Below, piece by piece: positions 27,530 through 36,852 of a DNA stretch of 64,000 nucleotides. Under the pieces are notes generated by a model. The model was not told where the DNA came from. It saw only the letters and a list, made by a program, of their open reading frames with translations, and searched no databases. How positions within the stretch are numbered: the stretch's first letter is position 1; each line of letters begins with the position of its first letter. The stretch comes from Flavobacteriaceae bacterium. Lineage in GTDB: Bacteria > Bacteroidota > Bacteroidia > Flavobacteriales > Flavobacteriaceae. The translations under genes were made by a program, and so were the position numbers. The DNA lies in assembly GCA_002746415.1 (NCBI GenBank), contig NVXD01000006.1, positions 93,287-157,286 on the forward strand, given 5' to 3'.

Positions 27530-28601
27530 GAAAATAGCCTTCTTAGCTTCTTTTTTACTGCTATGCCAAACGGTGCCTGCACAGGAAACCGTATCGAGGA
27601 AGGTGGAAAAAAGCTATGGGTTGACCAATAATGGGGAGCTGCTATTGAACAATAAATATGGAGACATTACCATTAAAGGTTGGGACAGGAACTCCATTAA
27701 GATAACAGTAAACATTGAAGTGAGCCATAAGAAAAGGGAGAATGCCAAAGAACTCCTAGATCGTGTAGCCATAACGACCAGAGTAACCGATGATTTGGTA
27801 CGCGTGACTTCGGATATCAATGATAAAAACACGAGTTTTTTCTCTAGGTATTTTAGCAAGGTGAACCCGTTTGATTTGGATAAGAGTAATATCAAAATCA
27901 ACTATACCATTTTCCTGCCTTCTAATGCAGAAATGGACATTACCAATAAGTTTGGAGATGTGATTATCAGTGATTGGGAAGGTAAACTCAAAGCCAATGT
28001 AGAACATGGAAATATTTGGATAAACGATGCACTTACCAATGCCAACATTAGCGTGCGCTTTGGGAAATTAAAAACCAAGAGCATTAGCTATGCCAATATC
28101 ACCATCAAAAATGGGGAATTAGATTTGGAAGGTTCAGAACGCTTAAGAATAAACAGTTCTGGTACCACAATGGAAATAGGTACTGTTGCCTCCCTAGAGC
28201 TATATTCTAGTAAGGATGAAATCAATATCAATAACGTTACAACTATAGAAGGAGAAATAAAATTTGGTAAGGTGCATATCAATACTGTTGGTGAGGCAAT
28301 AAGTCTTAGCACCGTAGTTGCAGACCTTTGGGTGTATAAAATTGATAACCCAAATTCCAGAATACGCATTGATCAAGAGTCGTCTGAACTGAATATTAAT
28401 ATTGCAGGGCAGTCGCTCATCTTTAATGCTACTTTAGAACAAGGCTTGCTACGCATTCCAAAATCCTTTACAGAGATCCATACAGATATTATCAACAAGG
28501 GAAAAAAGATCCGAAAAATCAATGCTACCTATGGTGAAGGACCCTATGGAGAATTTATCCTAACAGGATTAAAAGGGGTTATCATATTAAAAGAAAATTA
28601 A
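27507..28601 (+). CDS. DUF4097-like exported protein (adhesin-like beta-helix)
   Basis: The 364-residue protein has a Sec signal peptide (MGMDISYKKIAFLASFLLLCQTVPAQE). The mature part is a repetitive beta-strand protein with short motifs such as NKYGDITIKGW, NKFGDVIISDW and FGKLKTKSISYANITIKNG. These match the DUF4097/DUF4098-type right-handed beta-helix. The start could be 27507 or 27513; both lie just before the signal peptide and overlap the anti-sigma gene. The function in this operon is unknown. Confidence 0.75.
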   Translation: MGMDISYKKIAFLASFLLLCQTVPAQETVSRKVEKSYGLTNNGELLLNNKYGDITIKGWDRNSIKITVNIEVSHKKRENAKELLDRVAITTRVTDDLVRVTSDINDKNTSFFSRYFSKVNPFDLDKSNIKINYTIFLPSNAEMDITNKFGDVIISDWEGKLKANVEHGNIWINDALTNANISVRFGKLKTKSISYANITIKNGELDLEGSERLRINSSGTTMEIGTVASLELYSSKDEININNVTTIEGEIKFGKVHINTVGEAISLSTVVADLWVYKIDNPNSRIRIDQESSELNINIAGQSLIFNATLEQGLLRIPKSFTEIHTDIINKGKKIRKINATYGEGPYGEFILTGLKGVIILKEN

Positions 28602-28612
28602 AGTAGTGTAAT

Positions 28613-29344
28613 ATGCAACCATTTACTTTTTATGCTGTCTATAACAACAAACACAAAGACCAACTGACTTTGAAACTCAACCACATACTCTTATTTTTTA
28701 TCTTACTGGGAAGTGCCCCTATAATCAATGCTCAAGATGCTGAGGAGTATATTGAATTTAATGATCGTAAAACCGTGGTTCATGGGGTTTATGTTGGTAT
28801 TAATTTGTTATACGGAAAAATAAACGATGCGGGTACCTTTTCTTTTGAAGGACATGTAGCTTATGTGTTGAATCAAAAACTAATTATTGGACTAGGATGG
28901 ACAAGCTTTTATTCTCAACAAAATTTTGAGCAGTTTTCTTTCTCCAATGATATTGATTTTGCTGGTGGCTATGGTGGATTTCATATTGAACCGATATTGT
29001 TCAGTGAAAAAAGAGTGAACCTTTCTTTTCCCGTCCTCATAGGAATGGGTTATGTAGGGTATTTAGATAAAGTATTTGATCGTGATGGTACTAATCCACT
29101 ATTGATTAACAACGAGAGAGATGAGATTTTTGTCATTGAACCAGGCATAAATATCTTGTACAACATTTCCCGTTATGTACAATTAGAGGCAGGTATCCGA
29201 TATAGATTTTCAGATAAAATAGACTTAGAACCTCATTATATTACAGATATCAATGGCTTTTCTACTGGTTTGGGGATACGAATGGGTGTCTTTAATATGG
29301 GTAGAAATAGGTACAAGAAAAATATTGACTCAAATAACCATTAA
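28613..29344 (+). CDS. Outer-membrane beta-barrel-like protein (paralogue 1)
   Basis: The 243-residue reading frame contains a signal peptide core (LKLNHILLFFILLGSAPIINAQ). If TTG 28670 is the real start, the N-terminus is a normal signal peptide; with ATG 28613 it has an extra 19 residues. The mature part has alternating beta-strand residues and ends in an amphipathic strand (GLGIRMGVFNMGRNRYKKN), suggesting a small outer-membrane barrel. It shares about the first 40 mature residues (YIEFNDRKxVVHGVY) and most of its length with the next gene. Confidence 0.7.
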   Translation: MQPFTFYAVYNNKHKDQLTLKLNHILLFFILLGSAPIINAQDAEEYIEFNDRKTVVHGVYVGINLLYGKINDAGTFSFEGHVAYVLNQKLIIGLGWTSFYSQQNFEQFSFSNDIDFAGGYGGFHIEPILFSEKRVNLSFPVLIGMGYVGYLDKVFDRDGTNPLLINNERDEIFVIEPGINILYNISRYVQLEAGIRYRFSDKIDLEPHYITDINGFSTGLGIRMGVFNMGRNRYKKNIDSNNH

Positions 29345-29361
29345 TTCATCAATCAGAAACA

Positions 29362-30033
29362 ATGAAACAATCAAAAACTATACTCCTCTTCCTATTGCTT
29401 TGCAGTTGCATTCAGATGTACGGACAGGACGATGGAGATTATATTGAATTTAACGACCGTAGAAATATTGTACATGGGGTATATATGGGTTTTTCAGGGA
29501 GTTATGGAAAAATTGATGGCATAGACGCCGCCTTTGGCAGCTTTAAAATTGCCTATGTGGCCAATAGACAGCTTGAAATAGGTTTTGTAGCTACTGGGTT
29601 TTATGCAGATCAGAATTTGCCCAACGTATTCCAAAATAACAAGGGTGACCTTATAGGTGGCTATGGCGGACTGCATTTGGAGCCTATCTTTTTTGGGCAA
29701 AAGAAAATAAACCTTTCCTTTCCCATTTTATTGGGAAGCGGAATTGTTGGGTATATAGAAGATACCGATTTTGATGAGGATTTTGATTTTGATGAGGATA
29801 TAGAAGATTGGGATGTAGCCTTTGTTATTGAACCGGGAATTAGCTTGCTCTACAATATTTCTAGATATGCGCAGTTAGAACTAGGTGTTAAATATCGTTT
29901 TTCGAGCGAAATAAGACTTGAGCCAGAGAGTATTACAGATATTAACGGTTTTTCTGCTGGCTTTGGATTTAAATTAGGAGTCTTTAACCTTGGGAAGAAC
30001 AGGTATAAAAAAAATATAAATCATGAAGACTGA
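29362..30033 (+). CDS. Outer-membrane beta-barrel-like protein (paralogue 2)
   Basis: The 223-residue protein is a tandem duplicate of the preceding one. The signal peptide runs to MYGQ and the mature start is DYIEFNDRRNIVHGVYMG. Paralogue 2 differs by an acidic loop (DFDEDFDFDEDIEDWD, around residues 135-150) absent from paralogue 1. The C-terminal strand (AGFGFKLGVFNLGKNRYK) is conserved in both. The gap is 17 bp. Confidence 0.7.
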   Translation: MKQSKTILLFLLLCSCIQMYGQDDGDYIEFNDRRNIVHGVYMGFSGSYGKIDGIDAAFGSFKIAYVANRQLEIGFVATGFYADQNLPNVFQNNKGDLIGGYGGLHLEPIFFGQKKINLSFPILLGSGIVGYIEDTDFDEDFDFDEDIEDWDVAFVIEPGISLLYNISRYAQLELGVKYRFSSEIRLEPESITDINGFSAGFGFKLGVFNLGKNRYKKNINHED

Positions 30034-30196
30034 TTTTAAAAATGGACATGGGCTAAGACTACGAGCTATCAATACTTTATATGTCTACGTTGAGTCGAGC
30101 CAGGTACTCACCAAAAGAGATCATACCCCCATAGAAATCAATTGGGTGCCTATAGGGAACTAGGAGTTTATTTAGCAATCAAAACAATCAAATAAA

Positions 30197-32536
30197 ATGA
30201 GAACATCTATTAAGAAACAAGCAGTTTTTATACTGCTTGCAGCCCTAAGCATGTCTAGTTTTGGGCAAACTTTAACGCAGACCGTAAAAGGTAAAGTACT
30301 TGATGCCACTACAGGTGCGCCACTTATGGGCGCTACTATTACGCTTTTAAATACAAGTCCTCCAAGAGGAGTGGTGACCAATATGGATGGCTTCTTTAAG
30401 TTAGAGAATGTTGCCATTGGTAGGCAGTCCTTACAGTGTAGCTATTTGGGTTATGAAAATGCCTTTGCTTCAGAAATATTAGTGGGTTCTGCGAAGGAAA
30501 TCAATTTAACCATTAGTCTGGTAGAGTCATTAGAGAAATTAGATGAAGTCATTCTACTGGCTCCAAGAGATAATATTAGGCCTAATAATGAAATGTCTAC
30601 CGTTAGTGCCCGTTCTTTTAGTGTTGAAGAAACAAAGCGTTTTCCGGTAAGTATTAGTGATCCAGGTCGTATGGCGCAGTCATTTGCAGGGGTCACCAAT
30701 TCCGACGATTCCACAAATGAAATTGTGGTAAGGGGAAATGCCCCTAATCAATTACTATGGCGCATAGAGGGTGTTGAAGTACCAGATCCCAACCATTTTT
30801 CTGAAGAAGGATATTCTCCTGGAGCGGTAAGCATCTTAAGCACTAATATGCTTGGGAAATCAGATTTCTTTACTGGTGCATTCCCTGCAGAATATGGCAA
30901 TGCTACCTCTGGTGTATTTGATATCCGACTAAGAAATGGAAACTCTGAAAAACATGAGCGCGCATTTCAATTTGGATTTTTAGGAACAGATTTAGCATTG
31001 GAGGGGCCTCTTAGCAAGAATCATAAAAGTTCATATTTAATCAATTACAGATATTCCACACTTACTATTTTGAATAATTTTATTGATATTTCTGAAGGTA
31101 GCGTTCCTACCTTTCAAGATTTATCGTTTAAATTTAATTTTCCCCTTGGAGAAAAAACCAATTTATCTTTATGGGGCATTGGAGGGCTTAGCGAAGATAA
31201 TGGAGGAGACGACCTAGATAATAATCCAAATTTTGAGGAAATGGAAGTTTTTGAATCCAGAACTTATATGGCTGGAGTAAATTTGAAACATTTTTTCAAT
31301 AAGAATAGCACCTTGGAGGCTGTGGCATCTTATTCTGGAAACCAAAGTGATTTTGACTATACCTTCACCAATTTAAATAGCAATAATATATTTAATGAAA
31401 GAGATCTATTGCAAAATGGAGCATTTAGGTTCAATGTGAACCATACCCAAAAGTTCAATGCCAAGACGGTATTAAAAACTGGGGCTACCTTGAGTTTCAT
31501 GAGCTATGATGTGACTACTGATGAAACCTTTAATGGTGCTACGCAAACCGAGGTTGATGAAAAAGGAAACGGAACCATGGCTCAATTTTTTGCACAAGGG
31601 AAATATCGTTTCAATGAAAAGCTGTCATCCACTTTTGGTTTACATGCCACCAGTTTTTCTGTCAACGAAGATTTTACTCTAGAGCCAAGAGCGGGGTTTG
31701 AATACAAGTTGAGTCAAAAACACACCTTGAGTGCAGGTTTTGGAGTCCATTCTAGAAGAATGCCTCTGAGTCAATACTTTATTAAGGTTGATGATGGTTT
31801 GGGGAACATCACAACGCCAAATATGAATTTAGAATTAATGCAATCTACCCATTACGTACTAGGATATGATTGGCGTCTTATAAAAAATGGGCACCTTAAA
31901 ATGGAAGTATATTACCAAGATATAAATAAAGTTGCGGTATCTGCCGACCCACTATTGACCGATTCTTTTATCAATGGTGAATTCATTACCCATGAACTTA
32001 CGGATGAAGGGAAAGCCAGAAATTATGGGCTGGAACTTACGTTTGAGAAATTCTTCTCGGACCATTATTATTTCTTGGTGACTAGCTCCATTTTTGATTC
32101 TAAATACAAAGCTTTGGACGGCAATTGGTATGATAGTAGATATAATTACAAATACACCTTTAATGTGGTAGGTGGTAAAGAGTTTAAGGCAGGTAAAACC
32201 AATAACAACATTATTGGAACCAATGCAAAAGTTCTTTTTAATGGTGGCAAAAGAGGGACTCCTGTAGACATCACAGAATTCAATAATACAGGTAATTTAA
32301 GGCTCTTGCAAGGCCAAAGAAACTCGCTCGAATTTGACAAATACTTTAGGTTGGATGCCAGTGTGTATTATAGAATCAATAGAAAAAAAGTGGCGCATAT
32401 CATTTCATTAGATATTCAGAATGTGACTAATAGGTTAAACATTTTTGATCAATATTTTAATCCGGATTCAGGAGTATATGAAAAGGAATATCAATTGAAC
32501 CTGTTACCATTACTGAATTACAGAATTGAATTTTAA
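30197..32536 (+). CDS. TonB-dependent outer-membrane receptor
   Basis: The 779-residue protein has a signal peptide (to about SFGQ) and a CarboxypepD_reg-like domain (about 28-110, KVLDATTGAPLMGATITLLN). A plug domain follows (FPVSISDPGRMAQSFAGVTN, EIVVRGNAPNQLLWRIEGVEVPDPNHF), then a long beta-barrel ending in LNLLPLLNYRIEF, with a C-terminal aromatic. It fits the TonB-dependent receptors of Bacteroidota. No SusD-like partner follows. As the last gene of the sigma factor operon it is the probable controlled function. Confidence 0.9.
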   Translation: MRTSIKKQAVFILLAALSMSSFGQTLTQTVKGKVLDATTGAPLMGATITLLNTSPPRGVVTNMDGFFKLENVAIGRQSLQCSYLGYENAFASEILVGSAKEINLTISLVESLEKLDEVILLAPRDNIRPNNEMSTVSARSFSVEETKRFPVSISDPGRMAQSFAGVTNSDDSTNEIVVRGNAPNQLLWRIEGVEVPDPNHFSEEGYSPGAVSILSTNMLGKSDFFTGAFPAEYGNATSGVFDIRLRNGNSEKHERAFQFGFLGTDLALEGPLSKNHKSSYLINYRYSTLTILNNFIDISEGSVPTFQDLSFKFNFPLGEKTNLSLWGIGGLSEDNGGDDLDNNPNFEEMEVFESRTYMAGVNLKHFFNKNSTLEAVASYSGNQSDFDYTFTNLNSNNIFNERDLLQNGAFRFNVNHTQKFNAKTVLKTGATLSFMSYDVTTDETFNGATQTEVDEKGNGTMAQFFAQGKYRFNEKLSSTFGLHATSFSVNEDFTLEPRAGFEYKLSQKHTLSAGFGVHSRRMPLSQYFIKVDDGLGNITTPNMNLELMQSTHYVLGYDWRLIKNGHLKMEVYYQDINKVAVSADPLLTDSFINGEFITHELTDEGKARNYGLELTFEKFFSDHYYFLVTSSIFDSKYKALDGNWYDSRYNYKYTFNVVGGKEFKAGKTNNNIIGTNAKVLFNGGKRGTPVDITEFNNTGNLRLLQGQRNSLEFDKYFRLDASVYYRINRKKVAHIISLDIQNVTNRLNIFDQYFNPDSGVYEKEYQLNLLPLLNYRIEF

Positions 32537-32567
32537 GATTTTTGATGTGGTTTTTGATTATTTTTTT

Positions 32568-32596
32568 AAAGCTTCACAGTTCTGTGGGGCTTTATT
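32568..32596 (+). terminator. Probable terminator
   Basis: The stem AAAGCTTCACAG / CTGTGGGGCTTTA contains two G-U pairs and a TT loop, and follows the receptor gene by 31 bp. The T tail is short, so confidence is moderate. Confidence 0.5.
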
Positions 32597-32657
32597 GAAT
32601 TGTAACATCTACTTCCTAAATGCGTCCTATTAACAAACTATACCCTAAATTCACTGT

Positions 32658-33629
32658 ATGAAAGCTGTTGTTTATACCCAATATGGACCGCCAGAAGTGC
32701 TGCAATTAAAAGAAGTGGCACAACCTATACCAAATAAAAATGAAGTGTTGGTCAGGGTACATGCAACTACAGTAAACAGAACAGATTGTGCAATTCTAAG
32801 CGCAAAACCATTTATCATGCGTTTTTTCATAGGCTTATTTACGCCAAAAAAATCAATAATGGGCACTACATTTGCCGGTGAAATTGAAGCTGTTGGTAAA
32901 GACGTAACTTCTTTTAGTGTTGGGGATAGGGTCTTTGGGTTTAATGATGGTGTGCTTAGCTCTTATGCCGAATATATGGTCATCGCTGAGGATAATTATT
33001 TTGTGACCATACCAGATGATATCAGCTATGAACATGCAGCGGCGAGCATAGAAGGAGAACATTACGCTTATAATTTTATAAACAAGGCAGCCATTAAAGA
33101 AGGAGATATAATTCTTGTAAACGGTGCATCGGGTGCTATTGGTGCAGGGATGGTGCAACTACTACAAGTAATGAAAGTTGATATTACTGCGGTAACAAAC
33201 ACCAAAAATATGGCCTTGGCAACATCACTTGGAGCCAATAGGGTGATTGATTATACCAAAGAGGATTTTACCAAAGAAAACCAACAATATGATTATATTT
33301 TTGATACTGTTGGCAAAAATTCCTTTGGGAAATGCAAACCCATCTTAAAACCAAAAGGTATATATATCTCATCAGAGCTGGGGCCATGGTCTCAAAATAT
33401 TTTCTACTCCCTTTTCACTCCGATGTTTGGAGGGAAAAAAGTGAAATTTCCGTTACCCATTGACATAAATGATAGTCTACAGGTGGTTAAAAACTTAATG
33501 GAAGCAGGAGAGCACAAGGCTGTTATAGACAGGAAATACCCCCTTGAGGAAATTGCAGCCGCCTTTAGATATGTAGCAACTGGTGAGAAAACAGGAAATG
33601 TGGTTATCACTTTACAAGTACAACAGTAA
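32658..33629 (+). CDS. MDR-family NAD(P)-dependent oxidoreductase (quinone reductase-like)
   Basis: The 323-residue medium-chain dehydrogenase/reductase has the GroES-like N-terminal half (YTQYGPPEVLQLKEVAQP) and a Rossmann-type nucleotide site (VNGASGAIGAGMVQLLQ near residue 155). The structural/catalytic zinc cysteine pattern of alcohol dehydrogenases is not evident, so a zinc-free quinone oxidoreductase or enoyl reductase is more likely. It converges with the his operon. Confidence 0.82.
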   Translation: MKAVVYTQYGPPEVLQLKEVAQPIPNKNEVLVRVHATTVNRTDCAILSAKPFIMRFFIGLFTPKKSIMGTTFAGEIEAVGKDVTSFSVGDRVFGFNDGVLSSYAEYMVIAEDNYFVTIPDDISYEHAAASIEGEHYAYNFINKAAIKEGDIILVNGASGAIGAGMVQLLQVMKVDITAVTNTKNMALATSLGANRVIDYTKEDFTKENQQYDYIFDTVGKNSFGKCKPILKPKGIYISSELGPWSQNIFYSLFTPMFGGKKVKFPLPIDINDSLQVVKNLMEAGEHKAVIDRKYPLEEIAAAFRYVATGEKTGNVVITLQVQQ

Positions 33630-33630
33630 T

Positions 33631-34230
33631 CTATTTATGCCTCTTCCTTAAAACGTTAACAATATCATTTAGTTTGTGTCCTTTTGCCTGCAATAGGATG
33701 AGATAGTGAAAAAGCAAGTCAGCACTTTCATCTAAGAATAGCTTTTCATTATTGTCCTTAGCCTCTATCACAACTTCTACTGCCTCTTCCCCTACTTTCT
33801 GAGCTATCTTATTCATGCCACTCCTAAAAAGAGATGATACATAACTACTTTCATCGTCCTGATTTGCCTTTCGTTCTGCAATTACATCTTCTAAATTGGA
33901 AAGAAACCCAAAATTTTGACTATTCTCTTCTTCCCAACAGGTATCAGTTCCTTTATGACAAGTTGGTCCTTCTGGGTTTACAGTAATGAGAAGGGTATCC
34001 TTATCACAATCGTTTTTAATTGCTACAAGGTTTAGAAAATTACCGCTCTCCTCCCCTTTTGTCCATAAACGTTTTTTAGTTCTGCTATAAAAAGTTACTT
34101 TTTTTGATGCTTCTGTTTTGGCCAAGGCCTCTGCGTTCATATACCCTAACATCAAGACATTCTTGGTTACCGCATCTTGAATAATTGCTGGTATGAGTCC
34201 GTCGTTATTCTTAGTGAAATCTATTTCCAT
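33631..34230 (-). CDS. hisIE: Bifunctional phosphoribosyl-AMP cyclohydrolase / phosphoribosyl-ATP pyrophosphatase
   Basis: The 199-residue HisIE fusion performs steps 2 and 3 of histidine synthesis. The N-terminal HisI half has VLMLGYMNAEAL and the zinc-site GPTCHKGTDTCW. The HisE half carries FLSNLEDVIAERK and KVGEEAVEVVIEAKD. It is the last gene of the his operon. I chose ATG 34230 (MEIDFTKN) since upstream residues read from a farther ATG at 34299 do not fit the family. Confidence 0.94.
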   Translation of the reverse strand: MEIDFTKNNDGLIPAIIQDAVTKNVLMLGYMNAEALAKTEASKKVTFYSRTKKRLWTKGEESGNFLNLVAIKNDCDKDTLLITVNPEGPTCHKGTDTCWEEENSQNFGFLSNLEDVIAERKANQDDESSYVSSLFRSGMNKIAQKVGEEAVEVVIEAKDNNEKLFLDESADLLFHYLILLQAKGHKLNDIVNVLRKRHK

Positions 34231-34305
34231 ATTCTTTTTGTTGCTTGTTATTCGTTGATTGTTGTTAAGCATACTTAAGTAACAATCAACGAATAACACT
34301 TAATT

Positions 34306-35061
34306 TTATAATCTAACAGGAATGTTATTCCTTTTTAATTCTTTTTTTAAATCAATAATTTCAATTTCCTTAAAGTGAAAAACACTTGCTGCCAATGCGG
34401 CATCTGCTTTCCCTTCAATAAAGGTATCAGTAAAATGTTGCATATTCCCCGCTCCTCCTGATGCAATGATAGGGATATTTAAAGCTGTGGACAGTTTAGC
34501 CAAAGCTTTATTGGCAAAGCCATCTTTGGTGCCGTCATGATCCATACTCGTAAACAGTATTTCTCCTGCGCCTCTTTGTTCCACTTCTTTGGCCCAATCA
34601 AACAAATTTAGTTCGGTTGGTACTTTACCACCTACCAAATGTACAATCCATTCTCCATTGATCTGTTTGGCATCTATAGCAACTACAATGCATTGCGAAC
34701 CAAATTTCGCCGCCAATTCATTAATCAAATCTGGGTTTTTAACTGCGGATGAATTTATGGATACTTTATCGGCTCCGTTATGCAATAGCCGGTCAACATC
34801 TGCTACTGAGGAAATTCCACCACCAACTGTAAACGGAATGTTTACTTTTTCAGCAACACGTAACACCAAGTTTGCCAATGTCTTACGGCGCTCTTCAGTC
34901 GCTGAAATATCTAGAAACACCAATTCATCCGCGCCTGTATTTGCATAGATTTCTGCCAACTCCACTGGATCTCCAGCATCACGCAGGTCAACAAAATTGA
35001 TGCCTTTTACGGTGCGTCCGTTTTTAATATCTAAGCAAGGAATTATTCTTTTTGTTAACAT
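34306..35061 (-). CDS. hisF: Imidazole glycerol phosphate synthase cyclase subunit
   Basis: The 251-residue TIM-barrel HisF has the catalytic Asp in the opening [15 protein letters not shown], the second Asp in [10 protein letters not shown] and the closing phosphate site [11 protein letters not shown]. It uses ammonia from HisH to close the imidazole ring. It is preceded by the GIY-YIG element, which separates it from hisA and the DinB gene. Confidence 0.95.
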   Translation of the reverse strand: MLTKRIIPCLDIKNGRTVKGINFVDLRDAGDPVELAEIYANTGADELVFLDISATEERRKTLANLVLRVAEKVNIPFTVGGGISSVADVDRLLHNGADKVSINSSAVKNPDLINELAAKFGSQCIVVAIDAKQINGEWIVHLVGGKVPTELNLFDWAKEVEQRGAGEILFTSMDHDGTKDGFANKALAKLSTALNIPIIASGGAGNMQHFTDTFIEGKADAALAASVFHFKEIEIIDLKKELKRNNIPVRL

Positions 35062-35072
35062 TTTTTAAGTTT

Positions 35073-35102
35073 CGTCACCCTGAACTTGTTTCAGGGTCTC
35101 AT
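35073..35102. repeat. Left 30-bp palindrome flanking GIY-YIG (family B)
   Basis: CGTCACCCTGAACTTGTTTC continues with AGGGTCTCAT. It matches the inverted copy at 35408-35437 at 28 of 30 positions, counted by eye. The inner CCCTGAA/TTCAGGG part is itself an inverted repeat. Confidence 0.88.
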
Positions 35103-35105
35103 TAT

Positions 35106-35384
35106 TTAATAATCCAATGTTTTTAATGTTGGATTCTGTTCCTTAATTAAATTCAATTTCCAATCGTGATGCCAATTCTTAAGTTGTTTTTCACGAGCAA
35201 TTGCCTGATTAATATCTATAAATGTTTCATAGTGTACTAAGTCAGTTAAATTATATTTTTTAGTAAACTTAGAACCTTCACCCAACTGGTGATCCATTAT
35301 TCTTTTATTTAAATTAGATGTCACACCAATATAAAATGTAGTTCTGTATTTATTTGTCAATATATATACAAAGCTTTCTTGCAC
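35106..35384 (-). CDS. GIY-YIG nuclease-family protein
   Basis: The 92-residue single-domain protein is of the small UvrC-N/YhbQ-like GIY-YIG type. The GIY-like VYILTN and the YIG motif (FYIGVTSNLNKRIMDHQ, with the conserved Arg), and the glutamate near AIAREKQLKNW form the active site. The two flanking palindromes are 3 bp from its stop and 23 bp from its start. Such stand-alone genes are often present in many copies in Flavobacteria. Its location between his genes suggests insertion. Confidence 0.85.
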   Translation of the reverse strand: MQESFVYILTNKYRTTFYIGVTSNLNKRIMDHQLGEGSKFTKKYNLTDLVHYETFIDINQAIAREKQLKNWHHDWKLNLIKEQNPTLKTLDY

Positions 35385-35407
35385 TTCTTTAATTAGTTTA
35401 CTTTCTA

Positions 35408-35437
35408 ATGTGACCCTGAAACGAGTTCAGGGTGACG
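35408..35437. repeat. Right 30-bp palindrome flanking GIY-YIG (family B)
   Basis: ATGTGACCCTGAAACGAGTT continues with CAGGGTGACG. It is the inverted mate of 35073-35102 and ends immediately before the DinB stop codon. Confidence 0.88.
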
Positions 35438-35944
35438 CTAATTGTTTTGCTCATTCAAATCCACCCCATCATAAAACCCTAGGTCTTGGTCCAATAATAA
35501 CTTTACCCAAAAAGCTATTTGTCCTGTATGGTAGGAATAGTGTTCCACTACATGTATCACAACACCAATTCCTGAAAACTCATATGCCTGTACGTTTCTT
35601 TTTGTTGTTAATTGTTCTTCTGAAGCTTCGTTTATGGTCTTCTTTGCTACATCAACCACATTGTTCAGCATTTTCAAAAGCTCCTCTTTTGAATACCCCT
35701 CTTTAGCGGCAAATTCTGCATCTCTATTACGTACATCTTCTTTTTCACCAAGCGATGCAATGGCATATTGAGTAATATTACCACACAGATGAAGTATTAA
35801 ATTACCAATGCTGTTAGAGTGTTCATTTGGCCTTTTCCAAACGGCATCCTCCCCAATTTTAGACAGGGAAATCGTAATCATGCGGGTACTTTGATCAAGC
35901 CTAAGGATAGCATTTTGTTTGAATTCTGATATAACTGCACTCAT
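35438..35944 (-). CDS. DinB-family protein
   Basis: The 168-residue cytoplasmic DinB-like four-helix protein has the metal-ligand pattern ILHLCGNITQY and VEHYSYHTGQIAF. It belongs to the DUF1572-like branch. It overlaps no gene but starts 2 bp after the hisA stop, so it is co-transcribed with the his genes. There is no known role in histidine synthesis. Confidence 0.82.
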   Translation of the reverse strand: MSAVISEFKQNAILRLDQSTRMITISLSKIGEDAVWKRPNEHSNSIGNLILHLCGNITQYAIASLGEKEDVRNRDAEFAAKEGYSKEELLKMLNNVVDVAKKTINEASEEQLTTKRNVQAYEFSGIGVVIHVVEHYSYHTGQIAFWVKLLLDQDLGFYDGVDLNEQNN

Positions 35945-35945
35945 A

Positions 35946-36701
35946 CTATTGGCTAATGATATAGTTTTCTAATTGCTTCATACTTATTCTATTTTCATAG
36001 ATGGCCTTCCCAATGATGGTGCCTTCACAACCCATTTCTGCAAGTTTAGGCAATTCATCAAAAGTGGAAATTCCGCCTGATGCTATGAGTTTAATTGGAT
36101 TGGATTTCTCATTAGCATTAGAAATGACAGCAGTACTTGCTATTATTTTTTTATACAAATCAAATGAAGGCCCTTCTAACATGCCATCTTTACTGATATC
36201 GGTACAAATCACATAAGAGATACCTTCCTTTTGATACATCTTGATAAAAGGAATTAGTTCTTCTTTAGATTCTTCCAACCAACCAGATACCGCAACTTTT
36301 TCATCCATGGCATCAGCTCCCAAAATAATTTTATCCGCCCCATATTGCTGTAGCCATCCCAAGAAGGTATCCTTGTCTTTTACGGCAATACTTCCTCCTG
36401 TAATCTGATTGGCACCACTTTCAAAGGCAATTTTTAAATCTTCATTGGTTTTTAGTCCTCCTCCAAAATCGATTTTCAAATTTGTATTGGAAGCAATAGT
36501 ATCCAAAATTTTATGGTTGACAATATGTTCGGATTTTGCACCATCTAAATCCACTAGGTGCAAATGTTGAATGCCATGCGCTTCAAATTCTTTTGCTACT
36601 TCCAATGGGTTTTCATTGTACACTTTTTTAGTGCTGTAATCCCCTTTAGAAAGTCGTACACATTTCCCTTCTATGATATCTATTGCTGGTATTATTCTCA
36701 T
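35946..36701 (-). CDS. hisA: Phosphoribosylformimino-5-aminoimidazole carboxamide ribotide isomerase
   Basis: The 251-residue TIM-barrel enzyme of step 4 begins with [20 protein letters not shown] (catalytic Asp8). The second catalytic Asp is in [16 protein letters not shown], and the phosphate loop LIASGGIST follows. The next gene begins 2 bp after its stop. Confidence 0.95.
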   Translation of the reverse strand: MRIIPAIDIIEGKCVRLSKGDYSTKKVYNENPLEVAKEFEAHGIQHLHLVDLDGAKSEHIVNHKILDTIASNTNLKIDFGGGLKTNEDLKIAFESGANQITGGSIAVKDKDTFLGWLQQYGADKIILGADAMDEKVAVSGWLEESKEELIPFIKMYQKEGISYVICTDISKDGMLEGPSFDLYKKIIASTAVISNANEKSNPIKLIASGGISTFDELPKLAEMGCEGTIIGKAIYENRISMKQLENYIISQ

Positions 36702-36713
36702 GGTTTCTTATTA

Positions 36714-36792
36714 ACTGAATTCAATTCAGCTACTCATTATTGTTATATTTAATCTGATACGATTCTGAAATTCCCAATACTTCAGGACAGAA
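36714..36792. repeat. Degenerate interspersed repeat, family B
   Basis: CTGAATTCAATTCAG and GATACGATTCTGAAATTCCC followed by ACAGAAT resemble the other family B copies with more mismatches. It lies between hisA and the GNAT gene. Confidence 0.6.
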
Positions 36793-36852
36793 TAATGCTT
36801 GTCTCGTATTTCTAACTTCGTAATTCCAACCTCTAACCTCGTAATTCCAACT

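Larger units (their letters stand above)
35073..35437. mobile_element. Candidate palindrome-flanked GIY-YIG module
   Basis: A single GIY-YIG gene is enclosed by a pair of 30-bp near-identical repeats in inverted orientation. The ends lie directly against the DinB stop codon (35438) and 11 bp from the hisF start codon (35061). No target-site duplication is visible. This could be a small mobile unit or a nuclease tied to palindromic repeats, comparable in layout to a REP/RAYT pair; this is an inference. Confidence 0.5.

Noticed and set aside
35073..35437. GIY-YIG module as a classical insertion sequence
   Set aside because: No transposase and no target-site duplication; recorded only as a candidate element.
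35410..35706. 98-codon plus-strand frame
   Set aside because: It runs antisense over the DinB gene and the palindrome and has no coherent motif.
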